A stretch of DNA of 64,000 bases from Hyphomicrobium sp. (GTDB lineage: Bacteria > Pseudomonadota > Alphaproteobacteria > Rhizobiales > Hyphomicrobiaceae), in the NCBI GenBank assembly GCA_030148425.1, contig JASBTM010000017.1:744001-808000 (forward strand). Direction: 5' to 3'. The translations under genes and the position numbers were made by a program. This document shows positions 44,965 to 54,483 of the stretch, piece by piece. Numbering within the stretch: position 1 is the first letter of the stretch; each line of letters opens with the position of its first letter. The notes beneath the pieces are model-generated. The model saw only the letters and a list, made by a program, of their open reading frames with translations. It ran no database searches and was not told the DNA's origin.

Positions 44965-45840
44965 TCAAATGACCCGCCGCCGGCGCTCTACGAGCTGCAG
45001 GATGAGCGGCGTCAGAATGAGTTGCATGGCGAGATCGAGTTTCGATCCGGGGATGACGATGGAATTGGCGCGCGACATGAAACTGTCCCGGATCATCGAT
45101 AGCAAGTAGGCAAAATCGATGCCGCGAGGCTCCTTGAAGCGAATGACAACCATCGATTCATCGTTGGTCGGAATCCAGCGCGCGATGAACGGATTCGACG
45201 TATCGACCATCGGGATGCGCTGAAAGTTGATGTCCGTCTCGGTAAATTGCGGACAGATGTACTGAACGTAGTCTGGCATCCGCCGCAGAATGGACTGCGT
45301 CACCTCTTCCGTCGTATAACCGCGTTCGGTTCGATCACGACGAATTTTCTGGATCCATTCGAGGTTTATGACCGGCACCACGCCGATTTTGAGATCGGCA
45401 TGGCGGGCCACATCGTGGTCTCCCGTCACGACGGCCCCATGCAGTCCTTCATAAAGCAGAAGATCAGTACCCGGCGTCACTTCTTCCCACGGCGTGAACG
45501 TACCGATAGGAGATCCGAACGCGGCCGCCTCGGCATCGTCGTGGATGTAATGGCGATAGAGGCCTTTGCCGCTTTCAGCGTAGGTGCGGAAGAGTGTTTC
45601 GAGTTCCGAAATGAGGTTTGCTTCCATACCGAAGTGACTGAAATTGTGGTTGCCGCGCTTGCCAGCGGCATTCATCGCCTTTTCCATACCGTTGCGGTCG
45701 TAGCGATGGAACGCATCGCCCTGGACGAAGGCGGCTTTGACGTTTTCGCGATGAAAAATATAATCGAAGGTCTGCTTTACCGATGTCGTTCCCGCTCCGG
45801 ATGAACCGGTGACGGATATGATCGGATGTTTAATCGACAT
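44965..45840 (-). CDS. prkB: Phosphoribulokinase
   Basis: A 291-residue protein of the proteobacterial (octameric) type. The P-loop GSSGAGTTS is at 12-20. FHRYDRNGM and YEGLHGAV hold conserved substrate and catalytic residues. It phosphorylates ribulose 5-phosphate to ribulose 1,5-bisphosphate. No RuBisCO gene lies in this window. In Methylobacterium extorquens a phosphoribulokinase without RuBisCO is known to make ribulose bisphosphate as a signal for the regulator QscR. The same could hold here. Confidence 0.95.
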   Translation of the reverse strand: MSIKHPIISVTGSSGAGTTSVKQTFDYIFHRENVKAAFVQGDAFHRYDRNGMEKAMNAAGKRGNHNFSHFGMEANLISELETLFRTYAESGKGLYRHYIHDDAEAAAFGSPIGTFTPWEEVTPGTDLLLYEGLHGAVVTGDHDVARHADLKIGVVPVINLEWIQKIRRDRTERGYTTEEVTQSILRRMPDYVQYICPQFTETDINFQRIPMVDTSNPFIARWIPTNDESMVVIRFKEPRGIDFAYLLSMIRDSFMSRANSIVIPGSKLDLAMQLILTPLILQLVERRRRVI

Positions 45841-45879
45841 TGATAAGGCTCGATGCGCTGCTGTTTACGGGCTTGAAGA

Positions 45880-46923
45880 TCACGGCAATGCTCTGAACAG
45901 GCCGCGGCGGCCGAAGAGCGGAGAGCGCTCACCTTTGAATTCCTGACCGCTGTAGATGCGCATAACGCGATCAACTTCCTCACGCGATCCGCAGATCAAC
46001 GGCGTCTTCTGATGGAGAGCTGCCGGAATGACGTCAAGCACGCGGTCGCGGCCCGTCGTGGCGCGACCACCCGCTTGCTCGACAATCCAGCTCAACGGAT
46101 TGGCTTCATACATGAGGCGGATGCGTCCCTGATGGAAGCCTTTTCGGCGATCTCCGGGATAAAGGTAAATGCCGCCGCGCGTCAGGATACGAAAGATGTC
46201 TGCAACCGGCGATCCGGTCCAGCGCATGTTGAAGTTATGACCGCGCGGACCATTCTCCCCGTTCTCGCAGTCGTGGATATAAATCCGGATCGGATCGTCC
46301 CAGTGGCGGGCGTTCGACGCATTAATCGCGTATTCTTCGGCATCGGGAGGGATCGACACGTTGCGCGTCGTCAGATGAAAAACTCCGGTAGCCCGGTCGA
46401 GCGTGAAGATCTGAGTGCCGTGGCCGACGGTCAGCGCGAGAGCGGTCTGTGGACCGTAAACAAAGAAGCCGGCGGCGAGTTGATGCGAACCGGGCCTCAG
46501 GAAGGCGGCTTCGCCCTCCGACGAGGGATGGCGCGGCAGTATCGAAAAGATCGTCCCGACCGATACGTTAGCCTCAACGTTCGACGATCCATCGAGAGGA
46601 TCGGTGGCGACAAGAAGCGGAGCGTCTTTCGTCAGCGAGATCGGAAGCTCGGATTCTTCGGAGGCGAGCGCGGCGACTGGAAAGTCTCTCAAGGCGTCGA
46701 TGATCAGACCGTTGGCAAGCACATCGACTTCTTTTTGCTCGTCGAACTCGCCCGCTCTCGCCACGATGCGGCCGAGCCTATTATCGAGGCCGCCCCGCCC
46801 AATGATCTCTGAGAGCCGCACGCTGGCGTCGGCAAGCGCAAGAATGGTTTCCGCGACCTGGCCGCGCGTGCGGCCGTCCAGCGTCCAATTCGAGAGATAC
46901 TCTTTAAGCGTGGGTAGACCCAT
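45880..46923 (-). CDS. fbp: Class I fructose-1,6-bisphosphatase
   Basis: A 347-residue protein with the metal and phosphate motif DPLDGSSN at 108-115, the Glu pair near E89-E90 and the C-terminal RLMYEANPLSWIVEQAGG block. It hydrolyses fructose 1,6-bisphosphate in gluconeogenesis or Calvin-type metabolism. It is the first gene of fbp-prkB-rpe-hrpB with gaps of 39, 24 and 45 bases. Confidence 0.96.
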   Translation of the reverse strand: MGLPTLKEYLSNWTLDGRTRGQVAETILALADASVRLSEIIGRGGLDNRLGRIVARAGEFDEQKEVDVLANGLIIDALRDFPVAALASEESELPISLTKDAPLLVATDPLDGSSNVEANVSVGTIFSILPRHPSSEGEAAFLRPGSHQLAAGFFVYGPQTALALTVGHGTQIFTLDRATGVFHLTTRNVSIPPDAEEYAINASNARHWDDPIRIYIHDCENGENGPRGHNFNMRWTGSPVADIFRILTRGGIYLYPGDRRKGFHQGRIRLMYEANPLSWIVEQAGGRATTGRDRVLDVIPAALHQKTPLICGSREEVDRVMRIYSGQEFKGERSPLFGRRGLFRALP

Positions 46924-47097
46924 CGTGCCCTTCCAGCGCTCACCTGCCCTTTACTGTCTCAAGCTTATCTAATCTTAACTGGGCACAAGAAGCGAGACGG
47001 CAGTTTGAGCTTAACCGTGCACAGCCGAAATGCCCGCGGCGTTTTTGCTGGGGTGCAGCATCGTTTCGAGCGCTCAATAGTTGTAGACGCCCAGACG

Positions 47098-47832
47098 TTA
47101 GACGTCGAACTCTTCGATCTTGGAGAATGCTTGCCGCAGCGCGTCGGACCAGGCGCCCGACAGATTGCGGAAATACTCGTCGTCAGCGCTGATCCGCTTC
47201 TCGCGCGTCACATCGAAGGTATCGCGTTCGTAAATGACGAGATCGATCGGCATTCCAACCGACAGGTTCGAACGCAATGTGGAATCGAACGACAGCAAGA
47301 TGAGTTTCGCCGCTTCCCCGAGGCGCATATCGGAGCGCGCGACACGATCGAGGATCGGCTTGCCGTACTTATGCTCACCGATCTGGAAAAAAGGCGTGTC
47401 GTCGGTCGCTTCGATAAAGTTGCCTTCCGGATAAATCTGGAAGAGGCGTGGTCGTTCGCCCTTAATCTGGCCGCCGAAGATGAAATTCGTATTGAAGCCA
47501 AGCTTGCTTGCTTCGAGCGCGGCGCCGTCGATGCGGCGCGCTTCCCGCACGGCGTCGCCGACGACGCGCGCCGCTCGATACATGTTCGGCGCATTGTAAA
47601 GGGTCGCGAAATCGTCTTCGGGCTCGGCGGCTAAATGCTCATTAAGCAAACTGACGACCGCCTGGGTCGCGGCAAGATTGCCAGCGCTCAGCAGGACGAA
47701 TACACGGTCTCCCGGCTGACGCCAAAGCTGCAGCTTCTTGTACTGCGCGATATTGTCGACGCCCGCGTTGGTCCGGGTGTCGGCCGCAAACACAAGTCCG
47801 CACTCTAGGCGGAATGCTACGGCGTATGTCAT
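47098..47832 (-). CDS. Anbu, bacterial proteasome homologue
   Basis: A 244-residue Ntn-hydrolase-fold protein starting MTYAVAFRLECGLVFAADTR, with Thr2 as the candidate N-terminal nucleophile. LLSAGNLAATQAVVSLL and NTNFIFGGQIKGERPRLF fit the Anbu family. Anbu forms open helical or lock-washer assemblies in other bacteria and its physiological substrate is unsettled. It is the last of four genes: ATP-grasp, alpha-E, transglutaminase-like, Anbu. This combination is a recurring one predicted to build or remove a peptide-like tag. Confidence 0.9.
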   Translation of the reverse strand: MTYAVAFRLECGLVFAADTRTNAGVDNIAQYKKLQLWRQPGDRVFVLLSAGNLAATQAVVSLLNEHLAAEPEDDFATLYNAPNMYRAARVVGDAVREARRIDGAALEASKLGFNTNFIFGGQIKGERPRLFQIYPEGNFIEATDDTPFFQIGEHKYGKPILDRVARSDMRLGEAAKLILLSFDSTLRSNLSVGMPIDLVIYERDTFDVTREKRISADDEYFRNLSGAWSDALRQAFSKIEEFDV

Positions 47833-47859
47833 ACAATCGTCTCCAGAGCCGGCAGGTTA

Positions 47860-48672
47860 TTATTGTTGCTGGCTGCTCTGCTGCTGAACTTCGACGATGA
47901 CGTCAAGCTCTTCGTTCGCAATTCCGCGGCGAGAGCCCCGAATTGGGGCCGCATAGGTTGAATCGAGGCCGGCGGCGAGCCGGACGTATTTTTCGGTCGG
48001 GCAGAGACGGTTGGCCGGATCGAAGCCGACCCAGCCTAAGCCTTCCAACCACACTTCGGCCCAGGCATGGTTCGCGTCGGAGGGCTCATCCGCGCCGGTC
48101 AAGACGTAACCGCTGACATAGCGCGCCGGAATACCGAGCGATCTCGCGGCGGCGATGAAGACGTGGGCGTGATCCTGACAGACGCCCTTTCCTTCCTCCA
48201 AAGCCTCGGCCGCCGTGGTGTGAGCGGTCGTGGCGCCGATGGTGTAGTCGATCGCATCGCGAACGGCGTGCATAAGGTTGTGCATTCCGCGAATGTCGAG
48301 CTTGGCGCCCGCCTCGCGTCCCAGCGCCCGAATGCTATCGGTCGGCATCGTGCGCGAGGTGATCCGGCGATAGACCCGCAATGGCGCAGGGTCGACCACG
48401 CCTCGCACGATGCCGGCACGATCTTCCGTTTCGACGACGCCCTTCGCGATGATCAGCGATTCGGAATGCTCGTCCGTACAGCTTGCGAGATAAACCGTAT
48501 TGCCGAAGCCGTCGCGGAACGGCTTCACGCTGTCGATGCCCGGAGCGCTGACGCGCCATTCGATGACGCGTTGCCCCTGGAACGACGGCGGTGTGAGCCG
48601 GAGCGCGAGAATGGAATACTTCGTCGGCTCGCTGTAGACGTAACGCGAAACATGCCCAATCGATATACGCAT
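47860..48672 (-). CDS. Transglutaminase-like protease-fold protein
   Basis: The ATG at 48672 (MRISIGHVSRYVYSEP) gives 270 residues. An N-terminal beta domain is followed by a transglutaminase core with the triad C165 (GKGVCQDHAH), H202 (ANHAWAEVWL) and D218 (GFDPANRL). No signal peptide is present, so it is probably cytoplasmic. It lies 10 bases after the alpha-E gene and 27 bases before Anbu. It may cleave or form amide bonds in the pathway defined by this operon. Confidence 0.92.
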   Translation of the reverse strand: MRISIGHVSRYVYSEPTKYSILALRLTPPSFQGQRVIEWRVSAPGIDSVKPFRDGFGNTVYLASCTDEHSESLIIAKGVVETEDRAGIVRGVVDPAPLRVYRRITSRTMPTDSIRALGREAGAKLDIRGMHNLMHAVRDAIDYTIGATTAHTTAAEALEEGKGVCQDHAHVFIAAARSLGIPARYVSGYVLTGADEPSDANHAWAEVWLEGLGWVGFDPANRLCPTEKYVRLAAGLDSTYAAPIRGSRRGIANEELDVIVEVQQQSSQQQ

Positions 48673-48682
48673 CGTCGGCACC

Positions 48683-49630
48683 TCAGTCGCTGAAGTGGTA
48701 AGCTGCGGAAATCTCGTTACCAAGTTTGTTGTTACGGGCTATGAAGTCCTGCACGAATTCGTGCAGACCCGATTGAAAAATGTTTTGGATATCTGCCTCG
48801 AGCAGAAGATCCCGCGTCGATTCCGCTGTCATCTGGCAGTCGTGGCGGGCGCCATAAAAAACGGCGAGGTCGCGCAACGCTGCCGTCAACTCATCGTAGC
48901 ATGAGCGAAGCGAGCGGGGCATCTGGCGATTGAGAATCATGAAATCCGCAATCTTCAGCGGACGATAGTGGTCCTTGAAGACCCAGCGATAGCTGCGATG
49001 CGCCGACACGGACCGTAGAAGCGCAGCCCACTGATAGTTATCCTTCTCACTGCCGACCATCTCACTGGACGGCAGGAGGTGATAATATTTGACATCGAGG
49101 ATGCGCGCAGTGCTGTCGGCGCGCTCGATGAACGTTCCGACCTGGCTGAAATAGAACGTGTCGTTGCGCAGGATCGTGTTCAGCATGGCGCCACGATAGA
49201 GCGCCGAGCGAGAGCGGACCCAATCAAGAAGCTCGGGCAGCGAATCCGAGGTGACGGCCGAGGGACGGATCGCCGAAAACTCGAGCCATGAGCTGTTCAG
49301 GCTTTCCCACATTTCGCGGGTTAGCGCCGTGCGTTGCGCGCGTCCGTTGCGCCGGGCCGCGGCGAGACAAGACGCAATGCTCGACGGATTGGACGTGTCG
49401 AAGAGCATATAATTGATGACGTTCTGCGAGATCAGCTCGCCGTGCCGCTGCACGTAGCCTTGCAGACATCCGGCGCTTTCGAGCGTCGAGCGCCATTCCT
49501 CGTGAAAGCCTTCGCCTTCGCGCGGAAGCAGCACAATGCGATAGCCGACCTCGAGAAGGCGCGCGATGTTTTCCGCGCGCTCAATATAGCGCGACAACCA
49601 GTAGAGATCGTTTGCGGTACGTCCAAGCAT
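48683..49630 (-). CDS. Alpha-E domain protein
   Basis: A 315-residue helical protein starting MLGRTANDLYWLSRYIERAE, the hallmark N-terminus of the alpha-E family. It is conserved with circularly permuted ATP-grasp and transglutaminase-like genes, as here. Its biochemical role is unknown. It begins 7 bases after the ATP-grasp gene. Confidence 0.92.
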   Translation of the reverse strand: MLGRTANDLYWLSRYIERAENIARLLEVGYRIVLLPREGEGFHEEWRSTLESAGCLQGYVQRHGELISQNVINYMLFDTSNPSSIASCLAAARRNGRAQRTALTREMWESLNSSWLEFSAIRPSAVTSDSLPELLDWVRSRSALYRGAMLNTILRNDTFYFSQVGTFIERADSTARILDVKYYHLLPSSEMVGSEKDNYQWAALLRSVSAHRSYRWVFKDHYRPLKIADFMILNRQMPRSLRSCYDELTAALRDLAVFYGARHDCQMTAESTRDLLLEADIQNIFQSGLHEFVQDFIARNNKLGNEISAAYHFSD

Positions 49631-49637
49631 TCCGAAG

Positions 49638-51053
49638 CTATTCCTGCAGCACCCACGTGTCCTTGGTGCCGCCGCCCTGGCTCGAGTTGACGACGAGCGA
49701 GCCCTTCTTCAGGGCCACCCGTGTCAATCCTCCAGGCATCAGCCGCACTTGATCGCCTATGAGCACGAAGGGGCGCAAATCCAGGTGCCGTGGAGCCACG
49801 CTCGTATCGGCGAGCGTTGGGCATGTCGACAACGAGAGCGTCGGCTGGGCGATGTAATTTTTGGGGTTGGCAACGAGCTTCGCGCGAAACGTCTCGATCT
49901 GCTCCTTGGTCGATTTCGGGCCGACCAGCATGCCGTATCCGCCGGAACCGTGCACTTCCTTGACCACCAGTTCGGCAAGATGATCGAGCACGTATTTCAA
50001 GCTGTCGGCCTCGCGGCAGCTATACGTCTCGACGTTGGCGAGAATGGGAGCCTTGCCGGTATAAAACTCGATGATTGAGGGAATATAGCTGTAAATCGCC
50101 TTATCGTCGGCGATGCCGGCGCCTGGCGCATTGACGATGGTCACACGCCCGGAGCGGTAGACGTCGAAGATTCCCGGCACGCCCAGAAGCGAAGTCGGCT
50201 CGAAGACGAGCGGATCGAGGAAATCATCGTCGACGCGGCGATAGAGGACGTCGACGCGTTTCATGCCCTCGGTCGTCTTCATGCGCAGCAGGCCATCAAC
50301 GACGACGAGATCCGAGCTTTCGACGAGCTCGACGCCCATCTGATCGGCCAAAAACGAATGTTCGAAGTATGCGCTGTTGTAAACGCCGGGCGTCAACAGC
50401 GCGATCGTGGGCTCCGCGTCGAGGTTGCTCGGTGCGACGCTTTCGAGCGTCTTCAGCAAAGCATCGGGATAGTTCTCGACCGGACGCACGCGGTTGCGGC
50501 TAAAGAGGTCCGGGAAAAGGTGCATCATGGTTTCGCGGTTCTCGAGCATGTACGAGACGCCGGACGGCGTCCGCGTATTGTCCTCGAGAACCATGAATTC
50601 GTTTTCGCCGGTGCGGACCAAGTCGACGCCGATGATGTGGCTGTAGATGCCCCGAGGCGGATCGACGCCGATCATTTCCGGCAGAAATGCCGAGTTTTGA
50701 ACGATCAGCTCCTCGGGGATTTTGCCGGCCTTCAGAATTTCCTGACGGTGATAGATGTCATAGAGGAAGGCGTTCAGGGCGCGGACGCGCTGTTCGATGC
50801 CAAGTTCGAGCTTGCGCCATTCTTCGGCAGAGATGATCCGCGGCAGGATATCGAACGGAATCAGGCGCTCGCCCGCCTCTTCTGCACCGTAGACCGCGAA
50901 CGTAATGCCCGAGCGCCGAAACAGCACCTCAGCCTCGGCGGTCTTTTGACGGAGCGTATCGAGATGCTGGACGCCGAGCCATTCGGCAAACGCCTTGTAG
51001 GGTGCGCGGACTTCGCCGCCGAAGCCGTTCATTTCATCGAATGGCACGACCAA
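49638..51053 (-). CDS. Circularly permuted ATP-grasp protein
   Basis: A 471-residue protein starting at TTG, with a GGAGG site 7 bases upstream; an ATG at 51032 is the alternative. Family blocks include GVDLVRTGENEFMVLEDNTR, TPSGVSYMLENRE, VVKEVHGSGGYGMLVGP and the ending SSQGGGTKDTWVL. ATP-grasp enzymes form amide bonds through acyl phosphates. With alpha-E and transglutaminase-like partners it is predicted to make a short peptide or peptide tag. It opens the Anbu operon. Confidence 0.93.
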   Translation of the reverse strand: MVVPFDEMNGFGGEVRAPYKAFAEWLGVQHLDTLRQKTAEAEVLFRRSGITFAVYGAEEAGERLIPFDILPRIISAEEWRKLELGIEQRVRALNAFLYDIYHRQEILKAGKIPEELIVQNSAFLPEMIGVDPPRGIYSHIIGVDLVRTGENEFMVLEDNTRTPSGVSYMLENRETMMHLFPDLFSRNRVRPVENYPDALLKTLESVAPSNLDAEPTIALLTPGVYNSAYFEHSFLADQMGVELVESSDLVVVDGLLRMKTTEGMKRVDVLYRRVDDDFLDPLVFEPTSLLGVPGIFDVYRSGRVTIVNAPGAGIADDKAIYSYIPSIIEFYTGKAPILANVETYSCREADSLKYVLDHLAELVVKEVHGSGGYGMLVGPKSTKEQIETFRAKLVANPKNYIAQPTLSLSTCPTLADTSVAPRHLDLRPFVLIGDQVRLMPGGLTRVALKKGSLVVNSSQGGGTKDTWVLQE

Positions 51054-51243
51054 GACCGCCCTCCCGTAACGACTCTTTTCAGCTCGTCATCGCAAAGCCT
51101 AGGCCAGTTTACGCAAACCCTGGATTTGCTGCACCTACCTATTCACACCAGCATCAATTTGCTTCCGAAATATGCACCTTCGTCCATGACCAGCATAAAT
51201 TTCCGGCAGAGTACGGATTGGCGGCGCACGCCAGCGGATACGT

Positions 51244-52431
51244 CTAGACCCTGTCAGAGACGACGGCCATGGGCAGCGGCGCGGACCTGGACTTCAGCCC
51301 CCATGCCGTGGCGACGCCGAGAAGCGCCATGTCGGCTCCCGCTACCAGCAGCACTCCAAGCGTTCCGATGCTCGCCAAGCCCGCGCCGTAGACGATCGGA
51401 CCGAACGCCTGTCCCAGGAACACGAAAAAAGAATGCGCGGCGACGGCCGAACCGCGGTTCGAGGGAGCGAGTTCGGTGGCCTGGGTCTGAAGGGAGTTGT
51501 GGATCATGTAGAAGCCGACGCCGACGATCATGAAAATCGCCATCTCGGCAGGCCATGAGCTTCCGAGCGAGAGCAGACAGAAGCCAAATCCTGAGACGAT
51601 CCCACCAAACATGATCAACTTGTAGAGGCCGAGGCGGCCTAGCATCATTCGGACCAGGGCGGTGTAGACGAACCCTCCGAGGCCAAATCCCGCCAGCACG
51701 AAGCCTGCCTCTCGAAGGCCTCCTGCTCCCCTCTGCTCCAGAAGGACCGCAACGTAGGGGAAGAGGCCGAAGATGACGATGCCCTCGACGAAGACGGCCG
51801 AAAAGCAAACCACAGAGAGCGGATTGGCGAAGACCGACCGATAGCCCGCGAAAAATTCTCCGCGGCTCGGCGTCTTGCGCGGCATGCTCGAAGCAGCGCG
51901 CAGGGTCCAGACCGTGACCAAGAATGCGACGACCGCCAGCGCAGCCGCCGCGGCCGTCGCGATCCGCCAACCGAAGAACGACGCGACGAACCCTGAGCCA
52001 ATGGACCCCGTCAGCTGACCGGCAATGATCGCCGTCAGGACGCGGGACAGCGCCAGCTGGCGCTCAACCATCAGGAACCGATCCCCGACAATCGCAAACG
52101 CCAATGGGATGATACCGCCCGCCGCCGCGCCGCCGATAAGGCGCGCCAGTGCGAGCATACCGAGCGTCGGAGCGACCGCCGAAGCAGCGAGGCAAGACGC
52201 CAACACCGCCAGAGCGATTTTGATGATCCGCGCCTTGCCGAAGGCATCACCGAAGGCGCCGAGGAGGGGCTGTGCGAGGGCGTAAGGAAATGCGTACAGA
52301 GAGGCAAGCATCGCAACGGACGCCGGGTCGACGCCCAGATCCCGCGAAATATCGGGAACCACGGGGTCGATGATCCGCATCGACATCGAACTGACGAAGC
52401 AGCTGGTCGCCAATATCGCGAGAAGGCGCAT
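51244..52431 (-). CDS. MFS transporter, 12-TM DHA1-like
   Basis: A 395-residue protein with twelve hydrophobic segments and the inter-TM2/3 signature GAFGDAFGKARIIKIAL. It has the size of a drug:H+ antiporter-type or sugar-efflux transporter. The substrate cannot be read from the sequence. A symmetric sequence (52513-52528) and a hairpin lie just upstream. It is the only membrane transporter of this class in view. Confidence 0.85.
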   Translation of the reverse strand: MRLLAILATSCFVSSMSMRIIDPVVPDISRDLGVDPASVAMLASLYAFPYALAQPLLGAFGDAFGKARIIKIALAVLASCLAASAVAPTLGMLALARLIGGAAAGGIIPLAFAIVGDRFLMVERQLALSRVLTAIIAGQLTGSIGSGFVASFFGWRIATAAAAALAVVAFLVTVWTLRAASSMPRKTPSRGEFFAGYRSVFANPLSVVCFSAVFVEGIVIFGLFPYVAVLLEQRGAGGLREAGFVLAGFGLGGFVYTALVRMMLGRLGLYKLIMFGGIVSGFGFCLLSLGSSWPAEMAIFMIVGVGFYMIHNSLQTQATELAPSNRGSAVAAHSFFVFLGQAFGPIVYGAGLASIGTLGVLLVAGADMALLGVATAWGLKSRSAPLPMAVVSDRV

Positions 52432-52479
52432 TTCTGGTTGGACTGTATGAGCCGAAAAGTGCTGCTTTCCTAACAGAAA

Positions 52480-52508
52480 CGGGACAGGCCGTGGTACGGC
52501 CTGCCCCG
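52480..52508 (-). terminator. Hairpin after ftfL
   Basis: caggccgt (52485-52492) pairs with acggcctg (52496-52503) around a three-base loop, and flanking GGG/CCC bases extend the stem. On the minus strand it lies 76 bases after the ftfL stop and is followed by a T-rich stretch. It is a likely terminator for ftfL, without a long U run. Confidence 0.6.
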
Positions 52509-52512
52509 TATG

Positions 52513-52528
52513 TCTGATATGTATCAGA
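52513..52528. repeat. Perfect dyad tctgata-N2-tatcaga
   Basis: Arms of seven bases with a two-base centre, 81 bases upstream of the MFS start and 55 bases after the ftfL stop. Its form suits a dimeric repressor site. No regulator gene is adjacent. Confidence 0.5.
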
Positions 52529-52583
52529 CTGATATTTCGCCCGAGCTGCTTAGTGCGAGACCTGGGATGACAATCCTAGGAGC

Positions 52584-54260
52584 TCAGAACAGACCCTGGA
52601 TCTGACCCTTGTCGTCGAGGCGGATCGAGTCGGCGGCGGGAACCTTCGGCAGGCCCGGCATCGTCATGATCTCGCCGGTGACGACCACGACGAACTCGGC
52701 GCCAGCGGAAAGCCGCAGCTCGCGGACCGGAACGATGTGCCCCGTCGGAGCGCCGCGCTTCGACGGATCCGTCGAGAACGAATACTGCGTCTTCGCCATG
52801 CAGACCGGGAGGTGACCGAAGCCCGCGGCTTCGAGATCCTTGAACTGCGTCTCGACGCTAGAATCGCAGGAAATGTCCGCCGCGCGATAGATCTCCGTCG
52901 CGATCGTCTTCACCTTGTCGCGGAGCTTCATGTCGTCCGGATAGAGCGGCTTGAAGTTCGCTTTGCCTTCGTCGATGACCTTGACCACGTGGTTGGCCAG
53001 GGCCTCGGTTCCCTTGCCGCCGTCCGCCCAGTGCGTGCACAAGAACGCCTTCGTTCCCATGCTTTCGGCGGCCTTCTGGACCTCTGCGATTTCAGCATCG
53101 GTGTCGGTGATGAACTTGTTGACGGCGACGACAGCAGGCACGCCAAACTTATTTACGTTCTCGATGTGGCGCTTGAGGTTCTCGCAGCCCTTCGCGACCG
53201 CCGCCGGATTTTCGGCCTTGAGGTCGTCCTTGGCGACGCCGCCATGCATCTTAAGCGCGCGCACTGTCGCGACGATGACGACCGCCGACGGCGAAATACC
53301 GGCCTTGCGGCATTTGATGTCGAAGAATTTTTCAGCGCCGAGATCGGCACCGAAACCGGCTTCCGTCACGACATAATCGGCGAGCTTCATCGCGGTTCTC
53401 GTTGCGAGAACGGAGTTGCAGCCGTGCGCGATGTTGGCGAACGGACCGCCGTGGATGAAGACGGGATTATTCTCGAGCGTCTGCACGAGGTTCGGCTGCA
53501 GCGCGTCCTTCAGCAGCACCGTCATCGCACCATCGGCTTTCAAGTCGCGGGCGCGGACGGGCTTCTTGTCGCGCGTGTAGGCGACGATGATGTTGCCGAG
53601 GCGGGTTTCAAGGTCTTTGATATCCTTCGACAGGCAGAGGATGGCCATGACTTCCGAGGCCACCGTGATGTCGAAGCCGTCCTCACGCGGGAAGCCGTTC
53701 GACACGCCGCCGAGCGAATTGACGATCGAGCGCAGCGCGCGATCGTTCATATCGAGGACGCGCTTCCAGCCGACGCGGCGCTGGTCAATGCCGAGCGCGT
53801 TGCCCCAGTAGATGTGATTATCGATCAGCGCCGAAAGGAGATTGTGGGCGCTCGTGATGGCGTGGAAGTCGCCAGTGAAATGCAGATTGATGTCTTCCAT
53901 CGGGACGACCTGGGCATAACCGCCGCCTGCCGCGCCGCCCTTCACGCCGAAGCACGGCCCAAGCGAAGGCTCGCGCAAAGCAGCGATGGCCTTCTTGCCG
54001 ATATGGTTAAGTCCGTCGCTCAAGCCAACCGTCGTTGTCGTCTTGCCTTCACCGGCGGGCGTCGGACTGATCGCGGTGACGAGGATGACCTTGCCGTCCT
54101 TGTTGCCTTCGATCTGCTTGATGTACTCGGCGGAGACCTTGGCCTTGGTCCAGCCATAAGGGACCAACGCTTCCGCGGGCACGCCGATCTTCGCCGCTAC
54201 GTCGGCAATCGGCTTCAGCTTCGCTTCGCGCGCAATCTCTATGTCGGACTTCACGGTCAC
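52584..54260 (-). CDS. ftfL: Formate-tetrahydrofolate ligase
   Basis: A 558-residue protein starting at GTG with AGGAGG 8 bases upstream. The P-loop [10 protein letters not shown] is at 66-75, and [20 protein letters not shown] and [15 protein letters not shown] are family blocks. It makes 10-formyl-H4F from formate, H4F and ATP. In serine-cycle methylotrophs this is the entry of C1 units into assimilation. It agrees with the methylamine cluster 14 kb away. Confidence 0.97.
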   Translation of the reverse strand: MTVKSDIEIAREAKLKPIADVAAKIGVPAEALVPYGWTKAKVSAEYIKQIEGNKDGKVILVTAISPTPAGEGKTTTTVGLSDGLNHIGKKAIAALREPSLGPCFGVKGGAAGGGYAQVVPMEDINLHFTGDFHAITSAHNLLSALIDNHIYWGNALGIDQRRVGWKRVLDMNDRALRSIVNSLGGVSNGFPREDGFDITVASEVMAILCLSKDIKDLETRLGNIIVAYTRDKKPVRARDLKADGAMTVLLKDALQPNLVQTLENNPVFIHGGPFANIAHGCNSVLATRTAMKLADYVVTEAGFGADLGAEKFFDIKCRKAGISPSAVVIVATVRALKMHGGVAKDDLKAENPAAVAKGCENLKRHIENVNKFGVPAVVAVNKFITDTDAEIAEVQKAAESMGTKAFLCTHWADGGKGTEALANHVVKVIDEGKANFKPLYPDDMKLRDKVKTIATEIYRAADISCDSSVETQFKDLEAAGFGHLPVCMAKTQYSFSTDPSKRGAPTGHIVPVRELRLSAGAEFVVVVTGEIMTMPGLPKVPAADSIRLDDKGQIQGLF

Positions 54261-54483
54261 TGGGATTTCCTCCTAGAAATCTTTTTTTATTGGGCGAAAA
54301 TAGTAACTGGCTCTAACGGTCAGGGAAGTTGAACTTACGTCGTGGACGCGCCAAGCACTGACGGCGGAAAGTGGACCTCAGTGCCCGGCGAGATCATGCG
54401 CTGATGCCTTAGTTAGCCCGCCTGCGCAAGGTCTACTCATCGTCGCGGGGGCTTGCGAATTCTTCGCAAGCCTCGGCCTTTTC

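Noticed and set aside
50358-51533. Rightward frame of 391 residues
   Set aside because: Antisense to the circularly permuted ATP-grasp gene, with no domain.
52737-54332. Rightward frame of 531 residues
   Set aside because: It is antisense to ftfL, whose family motifs are intact.
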